NCBI RefSeq assembly: GCF_900167045.1
Contig: NZ_FUXJ01000012.1
Coordinates: 57,768-121,767, forward strand
DNA from: Legionella maceachernii
GTDB taxonomy: Bacteria > Pseudomonadota > Gammaproteobacteria > Legionellales > Legionellaceae
Reading direction: 5' to 3'
DNA: 64,000 nucleotides
Position numbers and translations under genes: made by a program
The notes under the pieces: generated by a model
Told to the model about the DNA's origin: nothing
The model's database searches: none
What the model saw: the letters and a program-made list of their open reading frames with translations, nothing else
In this document: in pieces, positions 47,725 through 56,453 of the stretch
Numbering within the stretch: the stretch's first letter is position 1
Layout: each line of letters opens with the position of its first letter

Positions 47725-48564
47725 TTAAATAAGCTCAGGAATGAGTTCTTTGCAATGCTTCATGAGACGTTGATCCTCAGGCGGTAGGCGCATGTAATCC
47801 CCGTAAAGATCGGTCAACATGAGATCGTATCGATTGGGTATATTAAATTCTCTTGTTTCAAAGCGAAAGCGTTTTAAAGGAAAAATATCGGAATAAGCTA
47901 CCAAATTACTATTTACGCATTGATAACCAGTACCCAAATAAGGGCTGCCGCTGGTATTTGCTTTATGAATAATTTGCTGTAAGCCTTTTTCCAACATTTG
48001 TTTTGAAAACAAAGAACTTAAGAATTGATAAAATTTGGCCCCATGCCCTGCATCCACCGCACTGTATTTAGGGCGCAACAATCGCAATATTTTTTTTGCT
48101 AGAACTTTATAAAACTTACGCTGAACAGCAGACACAGGCATGCTGTCATAAACAAAAACATCAATGAATATCCCCTGCTGATAAGGCTCATTGCCTTGTT
48201 CATGGGTTTCAACAAAACGACTGTTTCGGTCCCTTATTTTTAATGGCACCGATAAATTAAAAAAACCAGGATCGGTTTGTGCGGTTTGCAACCACATATT
48301 GGCTGGCATTTCTGCGGGGGCAACCCGAAGAAAATGTTCATAACTCGAGCGAGGCATCGAAATGTCAAGATCATCATCCCAAGGAATAAAGCCTTGGTGG
48401 CGGACAGCACCTAAGAGAGAGCCACCATCAAGCCAATAATCAATTTTGTGCTTTGTACAAATTTCATCGATGGCTTCCAGCATTGCAAGCATCTTTAATT
48501 GAGCTTGCCTTAATCGGCCATCATGTTGTGCATTGGCGATAAAATTAGGCTCAGTTTGAATCAC
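47725..48564 (-). CDS. LicD-family phosphotransferase
   Basis: 279 residues. YWLDGGSLLGAVRHQGFIPWDDDLDISM (about 42-69) is the LicD nucleotidyltransferase-fold signature with the metal-binding D-x-D. Members transfer phosphocholine or other phospho-alditols from a CDP-linked donor to a surface glycan. The GTG at 48564 follows AGGA. It is divergent from the RuBisCO-like gene, with about 235 bp between the two starts. Which head group is moved cannot be read from the sequence; no choline kinase or licC is adjacent. Confidence 0.8.
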   Translation of the reverse strand: MIQTEPNFIANAQHDGRLRQAQLKMLAMLEAIDEICTKHKIDYWLDGGSLLGAVRHQGFIPWDDDLDISMPRSSYEHFLRVAPAEMPANMWLQTAQTDPGFFNLSVPLKIRDRNSRFVETHEQGNEPYQQGIFIDVFVYDSMPVSAVQRKFYKVLAKKILRLLRPKYSAVDAGHGAKFYQFLSSLFSKQMLEKGLQQIIHKANTSGSPYLGTGYQCVNSNLVAYSDIFPLKRFRFETREFNIPNRYDLMLTDLYGDYMRLPPEDQRLMKHCKELIPELI

Positions 48565-48749
48565 AATAATCCTTTTATCTTTAAGCTCTGATAGACATTG
48601 ACTTCTAAATTCATCGATGGATTCTAACTTCTTTATCTTTTAAAGTCGAATTCATTTAATATTTAACAAACAGATTGACCAGATAATACTCCACTCGATA
48701 TAAACCTTCTCATGAGAAAATGAAAATTGTTCCTCTAATAAGGACTTCA

Positions 48750-48758
48750 TGATATAAA
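48750..48758 (+). promoter_or_regulatory. Extended -10 of the RuBisCO-like gene
   Basis: TG-N-TATAAA at 48750-48758. The start would be near 48765, inside the longest open frame and upstream of the ATG at 48801 with its GGAGGAG. It supports the shorter protein. Confidence 0.5.
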
Positions 48759-48800
48759 ATGCAACCTTATTATTACAGCTTATGCACGGAGGAGAGTGAG

Positions 48801-49934
48801 ATGCCAAGTTATTTGAAAGCAACCTATCACGTTAAGTCGGCTAAAATCAAAGAAGCAGCAGACGCATTAGTCATTGGTCAATCCATAGGTAATCCCTACC
48901 TCCGCTCCAAGTATGAAACACCAGAAATGCTGGAACGCTATTCAGCTCGCGTTACCAACATTACTGAACTCCCTAATGGCTTGTTCCAAGTTGAAACCAT
49001 TTTCCCCTTGGATCTGTTTACTCCAAATTCATTCACCCATCTTCTCACGGTGGTTATGGGCGGACAAATGGATATTGACCTCATTAAGGGTTGCCGCCTA
49101 GTAAACTTGGATATTCCTGAAGCATTGATTAAATCTTTTCCTGGTCCTAAATTAGGCATCCAAGGAATTCGCGATAAAATTTCGGTTTATGGAAGACCGC
49201 TTATTGGTGGAATCGTTAAACCTAAAACCGGTTTATCTATCGATATGCTTTGCCGAATGGTCGAAGCGATGGTCGAAGGGGGCATCGATTTCATCAAAGA
49301 AGATGAAATCTTAGGTGAAATAGAAGGTGCTCATGTATTACAACGCATCGAAGCCGTGAATAAAGTATTAGGTGGCGCGAAAGTGATTTACGCACCTGCC
49401 ATTAATGTGTCAATCGCCCAGTACGGCGAAGTCGCGGCGGCATTGAATGAAAGTAAAAATATTTATGGTTACCATCTGAATGTATGGGCAGGTCTTGATG
49501 CGTTTGCATACCTTTCATCCCTTGCTAATAAAGTCTCTTTCTATCAAAAATCGGGCGATGGAGTTATCACAAAAGAAGACAACGACTACTCAATAGCCTT
49601 TGATGTATGGTGTTTGCTTGCACGCCTTGCAGGGGCTGACATGATCCATATCGGGATGATGGGTGGCTATTTGGATGAAAGCAAAGAAGTATTACAAAAA
49701 CGTTTAGATGCGTTACAAAATCCTTGCTACGGCCATAAAGGGACCATTCCAAGTTTCAGCTGTGGCGCTACACCTGCGCATGTACCCATTCTTCACCAAG
49801 CGTTTGGAAATGATATTATGGTTTCTGCAGGCGGTTCGATTCACTCGCATAAAGACGGCACGACAGCAGGCGTAAAAGAGTTTCGTCTTATGGCTGACCG
49901 TTGTGCTGCAAGTGAGTTAAGCGTGGAAATTTAG
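48801..49934 (+). CDS. RuBisCO-like protein (form IV)
   Basis: 377 residues from the ATG at 48801 (GGAGGAG six bases upstream). Active-site equivalents: Lys140 in GGIVKPKTGL (spinach Lys175), Lys166, Asp168 and Glu169 in FIKEDE (the carbamate lysine and metal acids), His283 (His327) and Ser320 (Ser379) are kept. His294 is replaced by Gln249, and loop-6 Lys334 by Tyr290. It therefore should hold Mg and a phosphorylated substrate but not fix CO2. It is likely an enolase, isomerase or decarboxylase on a sugar phosphate. No methionine-salvage or apiose genes are next to it; instead a nucleotidyltransferase follows and licD lies divergent. Confidence 0.85.
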   Translation: MPSYLKATYHVKSAKIKEAADALVIGQSIGNPYLRSKYETPEMLERYSARVTNITELPNGLFQVETIFPLDLFTPNSFTHLLTVVMGGQMDIDLIKGCRLVNLDIPEALIKSFPGPKLGIQGIRDKISVYGRPLIGGIVKPKTGLSIDMLCRMVEAMVEGGIDFIKEDEILGEIEGAHVLQRIEAVNKVLGGAKVIYAPAINVSIAQYGEVAAALNESKNIYGYHLNVWAGLDAFAYLSSLANKVSFYQKSGDGVITKEDNDYSIAFDVWCLLARLAGADMIHIGMMGGYLDESKEVLQKRLDALQNPCYGHKGTIPSFSCGATPAHVPILHQAFGNDIMVSAGGSIHSHKDGTTAGVKEFRLMADRCAASELSVEI

Positions 49935-49998
49935 GAATGCTCCTATTGCAACACCATCAGCTATGTCATCGGTTTAACTTTTATTGTGGATAAATAAT

Positions 49999-50736
49999 AT
50001 GCGAATAGTGGTTATACCGATGGCAGGATTTGGCACGCGCTTTCTTGAGGTCTACCCTGATAAGAAACTAACCCCAGTTCCTCCGAATAATGAACCGATG
50101 TTCATTCATGCTATTCAAAAATTGGGGTTTTCTTACGACAAAATCATCTTAGTCTCGCGAGAAGCCGACTCCATTCGACCAGTACTTCTAGATTATCCCT
50201 CTATTTCTGGCTGTGCGACGATTGTGGCCACTCATAATGAGACAAAAGGCCCCTTGGACACCGTGATGCATGCAAAATCCATTTTACTTGAAAATTTGGA
50301 TGCTGAACTCGTGATTTGCAACTGCGACCAAGTCCTTGTTTGGCCAGGCGATTGGGCACTCTCTTGGTTAAGAGCGCGCGGAGCTGTTGGGGGTATTCCT
50401 ACCATAGAAAGAAAAAGCCAGCGTCATTCGTATGCCGAAATTGATGAGAAATACCCTTGCAAAATCACTCGTGTCAGAGAAAAAGAAAGAATTTCGAATC
50501 GAGCAACAATAGGTGTCTACTGGTTCGGGACAATTGCTGACTTTTTGCCTGCTGCTGAAAAAGTATTCCTCAATAAAGACACTGCACCCAATGGCGAATA
50601 TTACGTCTCTCACGTATACAATTACCTTGATGGGCTAATTCTTGAATACCCTTTATGCGAATTTTGGTCGCTCGGCGAACCCGATAATTTCAATAAATAC
50701 ATCAATAAAAATTATTTACTTGGGGAAGACATCTAA
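49999..50736 (+). CDS. Sugar-nucleotide-type nucleotidyltransferase
   Basis: 245 residues from the ATG at 49999. MRIVVIPMAGFGTRF is the NTP-binding G-x-G-T-R-F loop, with a conserved Lys in PDKKLTPV and an acidic CNCDQVL for metal binding. GSGGA-like GGIPTIE and GLILEYP follow. This is the GlmU/RmlA/LicC fold: it joins a phospho-sugar or phospho-alditol to a nucleotide. Located 64 bp after the RuBisCO-like gene on the same strand, it could activate that enzyme's product. Base specificity (CTP, UTP, dTTP) is not readable. Confidence 0.75.
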   Translation: MRIVVIPMAGFGTRFLEVYPDKKLTPVPPNNEPMFIHAIQKLGFSYDKIILVSREADSIRPVLLDYPSISGCATIVATHNETKGPLDTVMHAKSILLENLDAELVICNCDQVLVWPGDWALSWLRARGAVGGIPTIERKSQRHSYAEIDEKYPCKITRVREKERISNRATIGVYWFGTIADFLPAAEKVFLNKDTAPNGEYYVSHVYNYLDGLILEYPLCEFWSLGEPDNFNKYINKNYLLGEDI

Positions 50737-50832
50737 TTCCACCCATAGAACCTTAAGCTGCTTACAACAGTGATTCTTTTGACTACTTGCAGTAATCCCA
50801 ATGGAAGACATGCGGTGGGCTTCCTAAAACCT

Positions 50833-51090
50833 CTAAACCAGAGCTCTATTACGATGGAGTCGATGTACCCGCCGAATTAAGCGTCTATTGACTTCACGAT
50901 GCTTTACAAACTTCTTATTCGCATTCAGCATAAGTGGTCTTCGGATTTTTTCAGCCGTTGAGCTCTCATCACTTGAGATAGTCTCGGTACCCGTTGCCGA
51001 TGCAGAAACTACGGTCTCTTTTTTAGAAGTACAGGCGGTGAAATTGAAGCTAAGTAACAAGACCAACAAGCAAATTCCATATTTTCTCAT
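50833..51090 (-). CDS. Small lipoprotein with basic C-terminus
   Basis: 85 residues. Lipobox LSFNFTAC with Cys20 gives a lipoprotein signal. The mature part is Ser/Thr-rich, then strongly Arg/Lys/His-rich at the C-terminus. AAGGAATCCCC precedes the ATG at 51090. A frame on the opposite strand covers most of it and has no support. Function unknown; the basic tail could bind LPS or peptidoglycan. Confidence 0.65.
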   Translation of the reverse strand: MRKYGICLLVLLLSFNFTACTSKKETVVSASATGTETISSDESSTAEKIRRPLMLNANKKFVKHREVNRRLIRRVHRLHRNRALV

Positions 51091-51106
51091 GGGGATTCCT
51101 TAAGTG

Positions 51107-52783
51107 TTAGAAATAAGCATTGACAGCAAATAAAACAGTATTACTCTTCCGTCCCAAATTCAACCGGTCAATAGGTAAATAAACAGGTAACAATTGTCCC
51201 GTTGCTGTACTAAACACATTGTAATTGACATCGTGTTGAAAACCCAAGCTTTGTGTCGTATTTCGCCAAAGAGAAGTCGTGAATGTGATGGTGTATTCAC
51301 GTGTAGGCAATAACATGGCTAAAGCCTGTTTTGTGAAACCATAACCAAGCGAAATACTGCTCGGCTTGTCAAATAACCTGAAAGCATAAGCTCCTTCGAG
51401 ATCGAAAGCCTTAGGTTTTGCACCGCGACCATCAAAAGTCATGTCGATGGGTGAGAACCGACGTGTAGCCGTGAGGTATTCAGCCACAAGACTGTAGCGA
51501 CCGATGGTCAAATTACCATAAATATCGAATCCCGGCACTTTATGAATGAGTACATTTCTTGTTTGACAAGGGAAAGCGAAACCAGCAAAGAGAGTGCAAC
51601 CTTGCGAAAGCTGCCCATTTAATAGAATGCCTTCCGCATCGGCGATATTTGCTATATATCCCAGCCCGATTCCGGCACTCCAATCGTCTTTGTTGATAAG
51701 ATAATCAAAACTCGCTCCCCATTCATTAATTGCACTTGAATGAGAGGAAGTCACCGTATCGCCACGGTAGCCATACACGGTCGCATCAAATTCCATAGTA
51801 TCCGTGCTATGACTGTACCCAAACAGAACAGGGCGTTCGGAAGTGGTGAACAGAGACGCGGTTAAAGGGCTGTTAATCATGTAGCTATTGTATTGACCAA
51901 AAGGCAAATACATTTGGCCGATCGAAGCATACCAATCAAATTGATTCAAATTTCCAACGGTAATAAAGCCTTGATCGACATAAACGCGCGAATTACCCAC
52001 GCGCGGACCAAATCGCGGTGGAGTCAAATCTTCTAAAGCAATATTGTCATAGTCAAAGCTGAAAAACCCGGTTACCCATTTACCAATTCCCGCAAGACCG
52101 GTAATGTTGGCAACCGTTAAATCGATATCACTGTTTGAACGTCCCAAATAAGGCGTTAGCCAATCCGCTTGCGCAGATAATGTTCCACTTAAAACCAGAT
52201 AATAGTTAGACATGTTCCGTTTAGCGAACGCATTCTCCAATTCTTGGCGATATTGCAAAGCCAAAAGATCGGTGTTTTGCTGAGAAAAATTGGTTATTAA
52301 ATCCGACCCATCATAAGCAGAAGGTTGGCCTAAATAAGGATTAATAACAGGGAAATACCCCCCTAACCTCCGTACATAATCCTTGACACTGAGAGAGTTG
52401 TTTTTATTAACGGCCCTATCCTTAGACGTTTGGGCACGGGTGTTTTGGTTAGCATTTACCGTCTCTCTTGCGGCAGGCGCAATGATGGGTTTTTGTAAGA
52501 ATACTTTCTGAGCTTGAACCTGTTTTTTCTGTGGATTAGATGGAAGTTGCTGTGTTGATCTTACTATAGGCTTATCTGCGTGCTCGCGTTTATGCTCTGC
52601 AAGTTCTTTTTTTAATTGCGCAACTTCTTTTCGCAAAGCACGTGTTTCTTTAAGAAGGGCTCGTATTTCCTCTGTACTTAACGTTTCAGCAAAAGCGTTT
52701 TTTACGGCGGGGATGAAAAGGAGCGTTATTGCAAACATGAGCTGCAAAATTCGTTGCAGGATATCCCTATTTTCTTTAACCAT
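51107..52783 (-). CDS. LbtU-like outer-membrane porin with coiled coil
   Basis: 558 residues from the ATG at 52783. Signal peptide ends near VKNAFA, then a heptad coiled coil (IRALLKETRALRKEVAQLKK). The rest alternates strand-like segments ending in an aromatic C-terminal residue (FAVNAYF), as in beta-barrels. The overall layout, with GGYFPVINPYLGQPSAYDG, matches LbtU, the Legionella siderophore receptor, which is not TonB-dependent. This may be a paralogue rather than LbtU itself, because no lbtABC genes are near. The start at 52834 (GTG) is disfavoured. Confidence 0.75.
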   Translation of the reverse strand: MVKENRDILQRILQLMFAITLLFIPAVKNAFAETLSTEEIRALLKETRALRKEVAQLKKELAEHKREHADKPIVRSTQQLPSNPQKKQVQAQKVFLQKPIIAPAARETVNANQNTRAQTSKDRAVNKNNSLSVKDYVRRLGGYFPVINPYLGQPSAYDGSDLITNFSQQNTDLLALQYRQELENAFAKRNMSNYYLVLSGTLSAQADWLTPYLGRSNSDIDLTVANITGLAGIGKWVTGFFSFDYDNIALEDLTPPRFGPRVGNSRVYVDQGFITVGNLNQFDWYASIGQMYLPFGQYNSYMINSPLTASLFTTSERPVLFGYSHSTDTMEFDATVYGYRGDTVTSSHSSAINEWGASFDYLINKDDWSAGIGLGYIANIADAEGILLNGQLSQGCTLFAGFAFPCQTRNVLIHKVPGFDIYGNLTIGRYSLVAEYLTATRRFSPIDMTFDGRGAKPKAFDLEGAYAFRLFDKPSSISLGYGFTKQALAMLLPTREYTITFTTSLWRNTTQSLGFQHDVNYNVFSTATGQLLPVYLPIDRLNLGRKSNTVLFAVNAYF

Positions 52784-52849
52784 TTTGCAATAACTATTAT
52801 AAAAAAAGACGGTGAAGTACCCTACTAACGGCACGCTGCAGAGAAGCTA

Positions 52850-53563
52850 TTAGACAAATATTTCCTGGAGAAAATTGGTCATTGCTTGCCAAGCGCGGCG
52901 CTCTGCTTTGGCATTATAAATCAATCCCAGCTGACTATCATGAGCATGAGGATTAGTAAAAGCGTGTTGAGTATGGCCATACACGTGAACCTGCCAATCA
53001 ACTTTAGCCATGGTCATTTCGAGACAAAATTCATTGACCTGTTCTGGCTGAACCATCGGGTCATCATAGCCATGCAAGGCTAAAATTTTGGCAAAAATGG
53101 TTTCATTCGCAAGATTTTTAGGTTTGTTGAGAAGCCCATGAAAACTAACAACCCCTTTTACTTCTGCGCCGCTCCGGGCTAAGTCAAGGGCACATAAACC
53201 ACCAAAGCAGAATCCAATAACGGCTATTCGATTAATATCCACTTCTGACATGGCCACTAAAGCATCAAACGCTGCCCGAATGCGATCTCTTAATAAGCGC
53301 CTATCATTCACTAAAGGTTCCATGAGAGCCGATTTTTCAGGTGTAGACGCACCTATACGCCCATTTCCATACATATCCACTGCAAATCCAAGATACCCCA
53401 TTTTGGCTAGCATTTCCGCTTTTTCACAAGCAAAGTCATTACGACCTGACCAATCGTGGACGACTAAAACCGCGGGCCGCTGTTTATCAGTGGTGTCATC
53501 ATAAGCGAGAAATCCATGTAATTCTTGTTCACCATGATGATAGAGATAAGTCGATGTGTGCAT
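52850..53563 (-). CDS. Dienelactone hydrolase family protein
   Basis: 237 residues from the ATG at 53563, preceded by AAGGA; the longer frame to 53614 has no ribosome binding site. The nucleophile elbow is GFCFGG (Cys), with the catalytic Asp in HGYDDPMV and His in GHTQHAF. These are the DLH triad. VVHDWSGRNDFACEKAEMLA is the usual N-terminal block. Hydrolyses cyclic esters or related small esters; natural substrate unknown. Confidence 0.85.
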   Translation of the reverse strand: MHTSTYLYHHGEQELHGFLAYDDTTDKQRPAVLVVHDWSGRNDFACEKAEMLAKMGYLGFAVDMYGNGRIGASTPEKSALMEPLVNDRRLLRDRIRAAFDALVAMSEVDINRIAVIGFCFGGLCALDLARSGAEVKGVVSFHGLLNKPKNLANETIFAKILALHGYDDPMVQPEQVNEFCLEMTMAKVDWQVHVYGHTQHAFTNPHAHDSQLGLIYNAKAERRAWQAMTNFLQEIFV

Positions 53564-53743
53564 GAAAAATCCTTGTTCAGCAATAGAGTCTGTTATTGAA
53601 TGAAGTAAAACCAAATTTTGCCAGACGCATTAAAAAAATGCGAGTCATAACTGAGTTAATTTGCTTAAATTTTTAATTCAAAAACAAATTAATTCATCAA
53701 TAACCATTTAAGATTAAACTAAACTGTATCTAAGAGACTTCAC

Positions 53744-54361
53744 ATGCTATTTTGCGCTATGAAACCGATTCGTGCCTTTTTCGCGATTAGTCTACCTGAA
53801 TCACACCGAAACGCTTTAAGGAAAATTGTATCTTCGCTTAAGCAAGAGCTTCCCATGAAATCAATCCGTTGGAGCGCCATAGAAAACTTACATATTACCT
53901 TACAATTTCTGCGTGAAATGCAATATGCTCATCTCGTTCAATTAATTGAAAAAGTACGAAGCGAATTACAACCTGCAACTGCTTTTCAATTAGAGCTCGC
54001 TAATCTGCAGCTATTTCCGTCTCTTAGACACCCGCGAGTTATTGCGCTGGATGTAGAACCCCATGATGTCTTAGCGGAACTTTCACGCCGAATTGGTTTG
54101 GGAATTGCTGCACTAAACTATCCCCTTGAACGAAAGCAATTTCGCGGCCATTTAACGCTCGCCCGTGTAAACCACCGCGATCAAAATCTTAGTCGTGTGG
54201 AAACGATTCAAATACCCCAAATTCCAAAAATTGCAATCGAGGAAATTTGCTTGTTTGAAAGCAGAACAGGACAAAAAAGCCAAATTTATATTCCATTAGA
54301 ACACTTTAAGCTTTCACCTACCCCCTTTTTTTCGACGACTTCGAGTACTTGCAAAAAATAA
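53744..54361 (+). CDS. thpR: RNA 2',3'-cyclic phosphodiesterase (2H family)
   Basis: 205 residues (200 if the ATG at 53759 is used). Two H-x-T-x motifs are present: HITLQFL and HLTLARV. They form the double active site of the 2H phosphoesterases formerly called 2'-5' RNA ligase. FFAISLPES is the standard N-terminal strand. It opens 2',3'-cyclic phosphates on RNA. Divergent from the dienelactone hydrolase gene. Confidence 0.9.
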   Translation: MLFCAMKPIRAFFAISLPESHRNALRKIVSSLKQELPMKSIRWSAIENLHITLQFLREMQYAHLVQLIEKVRSELQPATAFQLELANLQLFPSLRHPRVIALDVEPHDVLAELSRRIGLGIAALNYPLERKQFRGHLTLARVNHRDQNLSRVETIQIPQIPKIAIEEICLFESRTGQKSQIYIPLEHFKLSPTPFFSTTSSTCKK

Positions 54362-54420
54362 TTCCAATCTGTTTTTTTTGAACTATGATCAATTTATAAA
54401 CTCCAGGAAGGAGAATAACT

Positions 54421-55281
54421 ATGCGTACAAAAATACTGACGGAATTTTGGGACTTAATTCATGCGCAGTTGTGTTACCAACTATTTATTACCCCACTCCA
54501 TTTGCCAATCGAAAAAGAATACCGCCATTTTGCCCGAAAAGCCTGTGAGTTTTTTGTGGCAACCCGCAGCCATTCAATAAGCATTGACACACCTCGCCAT
54601 CATGTCATTCATTGCTTTGAACAAGTTGACAATCCCCAAGCCAAAAAAGTACTCATTGCTCATGGATGGATATCAAGAGCAGCCTATATGGCCCGTTTAA
54701 TTCGTGCTCTGCATCGGCAAGGTTATCATGTTTATGCCATCGATTTTCCAGCCCATGGCGAAGCAAAAGGCGTACAATTGACTTGGACTGATGCAGTGAT
54801 GATTTTACAACAGACCATTAATAAATTAGGTCCCTTTTATGCAGTCATTGGGCATTCATTTGGAGGGTCAATGCTGCTCAATACATTAAATCTGGCTTGC
54901 CAATTTCCTGAGTGGAAACTTGACCAAGAACCTGAACGCATGGTTTTAATGTCATCACCGACTCGCATGCGCACTCCTGTTAGTCAATTGGCAAGGCGTC
55001 TTAAACTCAGTGGCAAGGGTTTTATCTTCTTACGCGAGCTTTTTCGCCAACATGCTACTACTGATTTAAAGCATCTGGATTTTCGTCATTTTATCAAGCA
55101 ATCAAAAACCCCTGTCCTTTGCATTCATGGGGAAAAGGACGATTCGATAAGTCCTTACGAATCAATCATTTTTTGTGCACAGTATCCGCATGCTTCTCTC
55201 GCTTTATTACCGGAGGCTAATCACGTTAGCGTGCTGATTGACGAACGCGTGGAATCCAAGGTTTGCGACTTCTTAGCTTAA
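54421..55281 (+). CDS. Alpha/beta hydrolase
   Basis: 286 residues. HGWISRAAY supplies the oxyanion hole, GHSFGGSM the nucleophile Ser (about 142), HGEKDDSISPYES the acid and ANHVSVL the His. The N-terminal 65 residues are helical and unusual. AGGAAGGAG before the ATG is a strong ribosome binding site. A lipase or esterase of unknown substrate. Confidence 0.8.
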   Translation: MRTKILTEFWDLIHAQLCYQLFITPLHLPIEKEYRHFARKACEFFVATRSHSISIDTPRHHVIHCFEQVDNPQAKKVLIAHGWISRAAYMARLIRALHRQGYHVYAIDFPAHGEAKGVQLTWTDAVMILQQTINKLGPFYAVIGHSFGGSMLLNTLNLACQFPEWKLDQEPERMVLMSSPTRMRTPVSQLARRLKLSGKGFIFLRELFRQHATTDLKHLDFRHFIKQSKTPVLCIHGEKDDSISPYESIIFCAQYPHASLALLPEANHVSVLIDERVESKVCDFLA

Positions 55282-55296
55282 CCTCTCTCCACATAA

Positions 55297-55317
55297 GCGG
55301 CTTGTCCGCAAGACCGC
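55297..55317. terminator. Possible bidirectional hairpin between convergent genes
   Basis: GCGGCTTG (55297-55304), loop TCCG, then CAAG-A-CCGC (55309-55317), an 8-bp stem with one bulged A. It lies between the stops of the hydrolase and the ABC permease. No T-run on either side. Confidence 0.35.
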
Positions 55318-55319
55318 CT

Positions 55320-56453
55320 CTAATCAAGCGTTTGACGATATCGTTTAACGCCAATCGCCATCACTACGACCATAAAGACGGTAATGCGAATTAACTCAGG
55401 CCAAACCTCTAAAAATCCACTTCCCTTTAATAAAATACCCCGCACAATAACTAAAAAATGGGTTAAAGGGAGAAGATTTCCTATCCATTGTGCCCAATCG
55501 GGCATGCCACGAAAAGGGAACATGAAGCCAGACAAAAGCATTGAAGGCAGAAAGAAAAAGATCGACGCTTGCACGGCTTGCAACTGATTGGTAGCAATCG
55601 TTGAAAAAGTTAATCCCACCGCCAAATTGGCTGCAATAAATGGCAAACAAAGAACCAATAAAAGGAGGACACTGCCTTGAATAGGTACACTAAATAAAAG
55701 CGTAGCAATTATTAAAATAAGTAATACTTGGATATAACCTACAATGATGTAGGGTAAAATCTTACCCACCATCACCTCTAAAGGCCTAACCGGTGTAGCA
55801 AGCAAATTTTCCATTGTTCCTCGCTCATATTCTTTAGTGATAGCAAGCGCGGTAATGAATACCATGGTCATCGTTAAGACAACTCCAAGTAAACCTGGCA
55901 CAATGTTATATGCAGTGATTGCCAATGGGTTATAAACACTATGGACAAGCGGTTGATAGGCGGGAGAATCAACCGATAAATTCTTTAACGGACCAATCAG
56001 TTCCTCTGTTAAAACGTTATAGGCCAAATCATTAAAAACGGCAATCGCATTGCTGGTAGCAGCCGGGTCGCTCGCATCAGCTTCCAACAGCAAAGTAGGT
56101 TTCGATCCTTTAACTAAGTCACGCGAAAAATTAGGGGGAAAATTGACAACGAATTGCACTTTGCCTTTTTGTAATAATTCATGGGCTTCCCTTTCGCTCG
56201 AGGAAGGACTAACAAAACGAAAATAAGTTGAGTTTTCCATCCCCACAAGAATTCTGCGGCCAAAATTGCTGTAGTCGGGATTAACAATCGCTGTGGGTAA
56301 ATGACGAGGATTAGTGTTGATTGCATAACCAAACAACATCAATTGCATCAAGGGAATGCCAATAATCATCGCAAATGTCCCTTTATCACGACGCACTTGC
56401 ACAAACTCTTTTGCCATAATGGCATACATTCGCGTAGCTGACCAAAATTTCAA
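55320..56453 (-). CDS. ABC-2 type permease (YbhS/YhhJ-like)
   Basis: 377 residues. One N-terminal membrane segment, a periplasmic domain of about 150 residues, then five segments, the ABC-2 exporter topology. EFVQVRRDKGTFAMIIGIPLM and EYERGTMENLLATPVRPLEVM are signature blocks of the DrrB/YhhJ permeases. It overlaps the ATPase stop by four bases. It should form the membrane part of an efflux pump with the two upstream genes. Only one permease gene is present, suggesting a homodimer. Confidence 0.85.
   Translation of the reverse strand: MKFWSATRMYAIMAKEFVQVRRDKGTFAMIIGIPLMQLMLFGYAINTNPRHLPTAIVNPDYSNFGRRILVGMENSTYFRFVSPSSSEREAHELLQKGKVQFVVNFPPNFSRDLVKGSKPTLLLEADASDPAATSNAIAVFNDLAYNVLTEELIGPLKNLSVDSPAYQPLVHSVYNPLAITAYNIVPGLLGVVLTMTMVFITALAITKEYERGTMENLLATPVRPLEVMVGKILPYIIVGYIQVLLILIIATLLFSVPIQGSVLLLLVLCLPFIAANLAVGLTFSTIATNQLQAVQASIFFFLPSMLLSGFMFPFRGMPDWAQWIGNLLPLTHFLVIVRGILLKGSGFLEVWPELIRITVFMVVVMAIGVKRYRQTLD

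Noticed and set aside
50888..51103. 71-codon plus-strand frame
   Set aside because: Antisense to a small gene with a clear lipobox and ribosome binding site.
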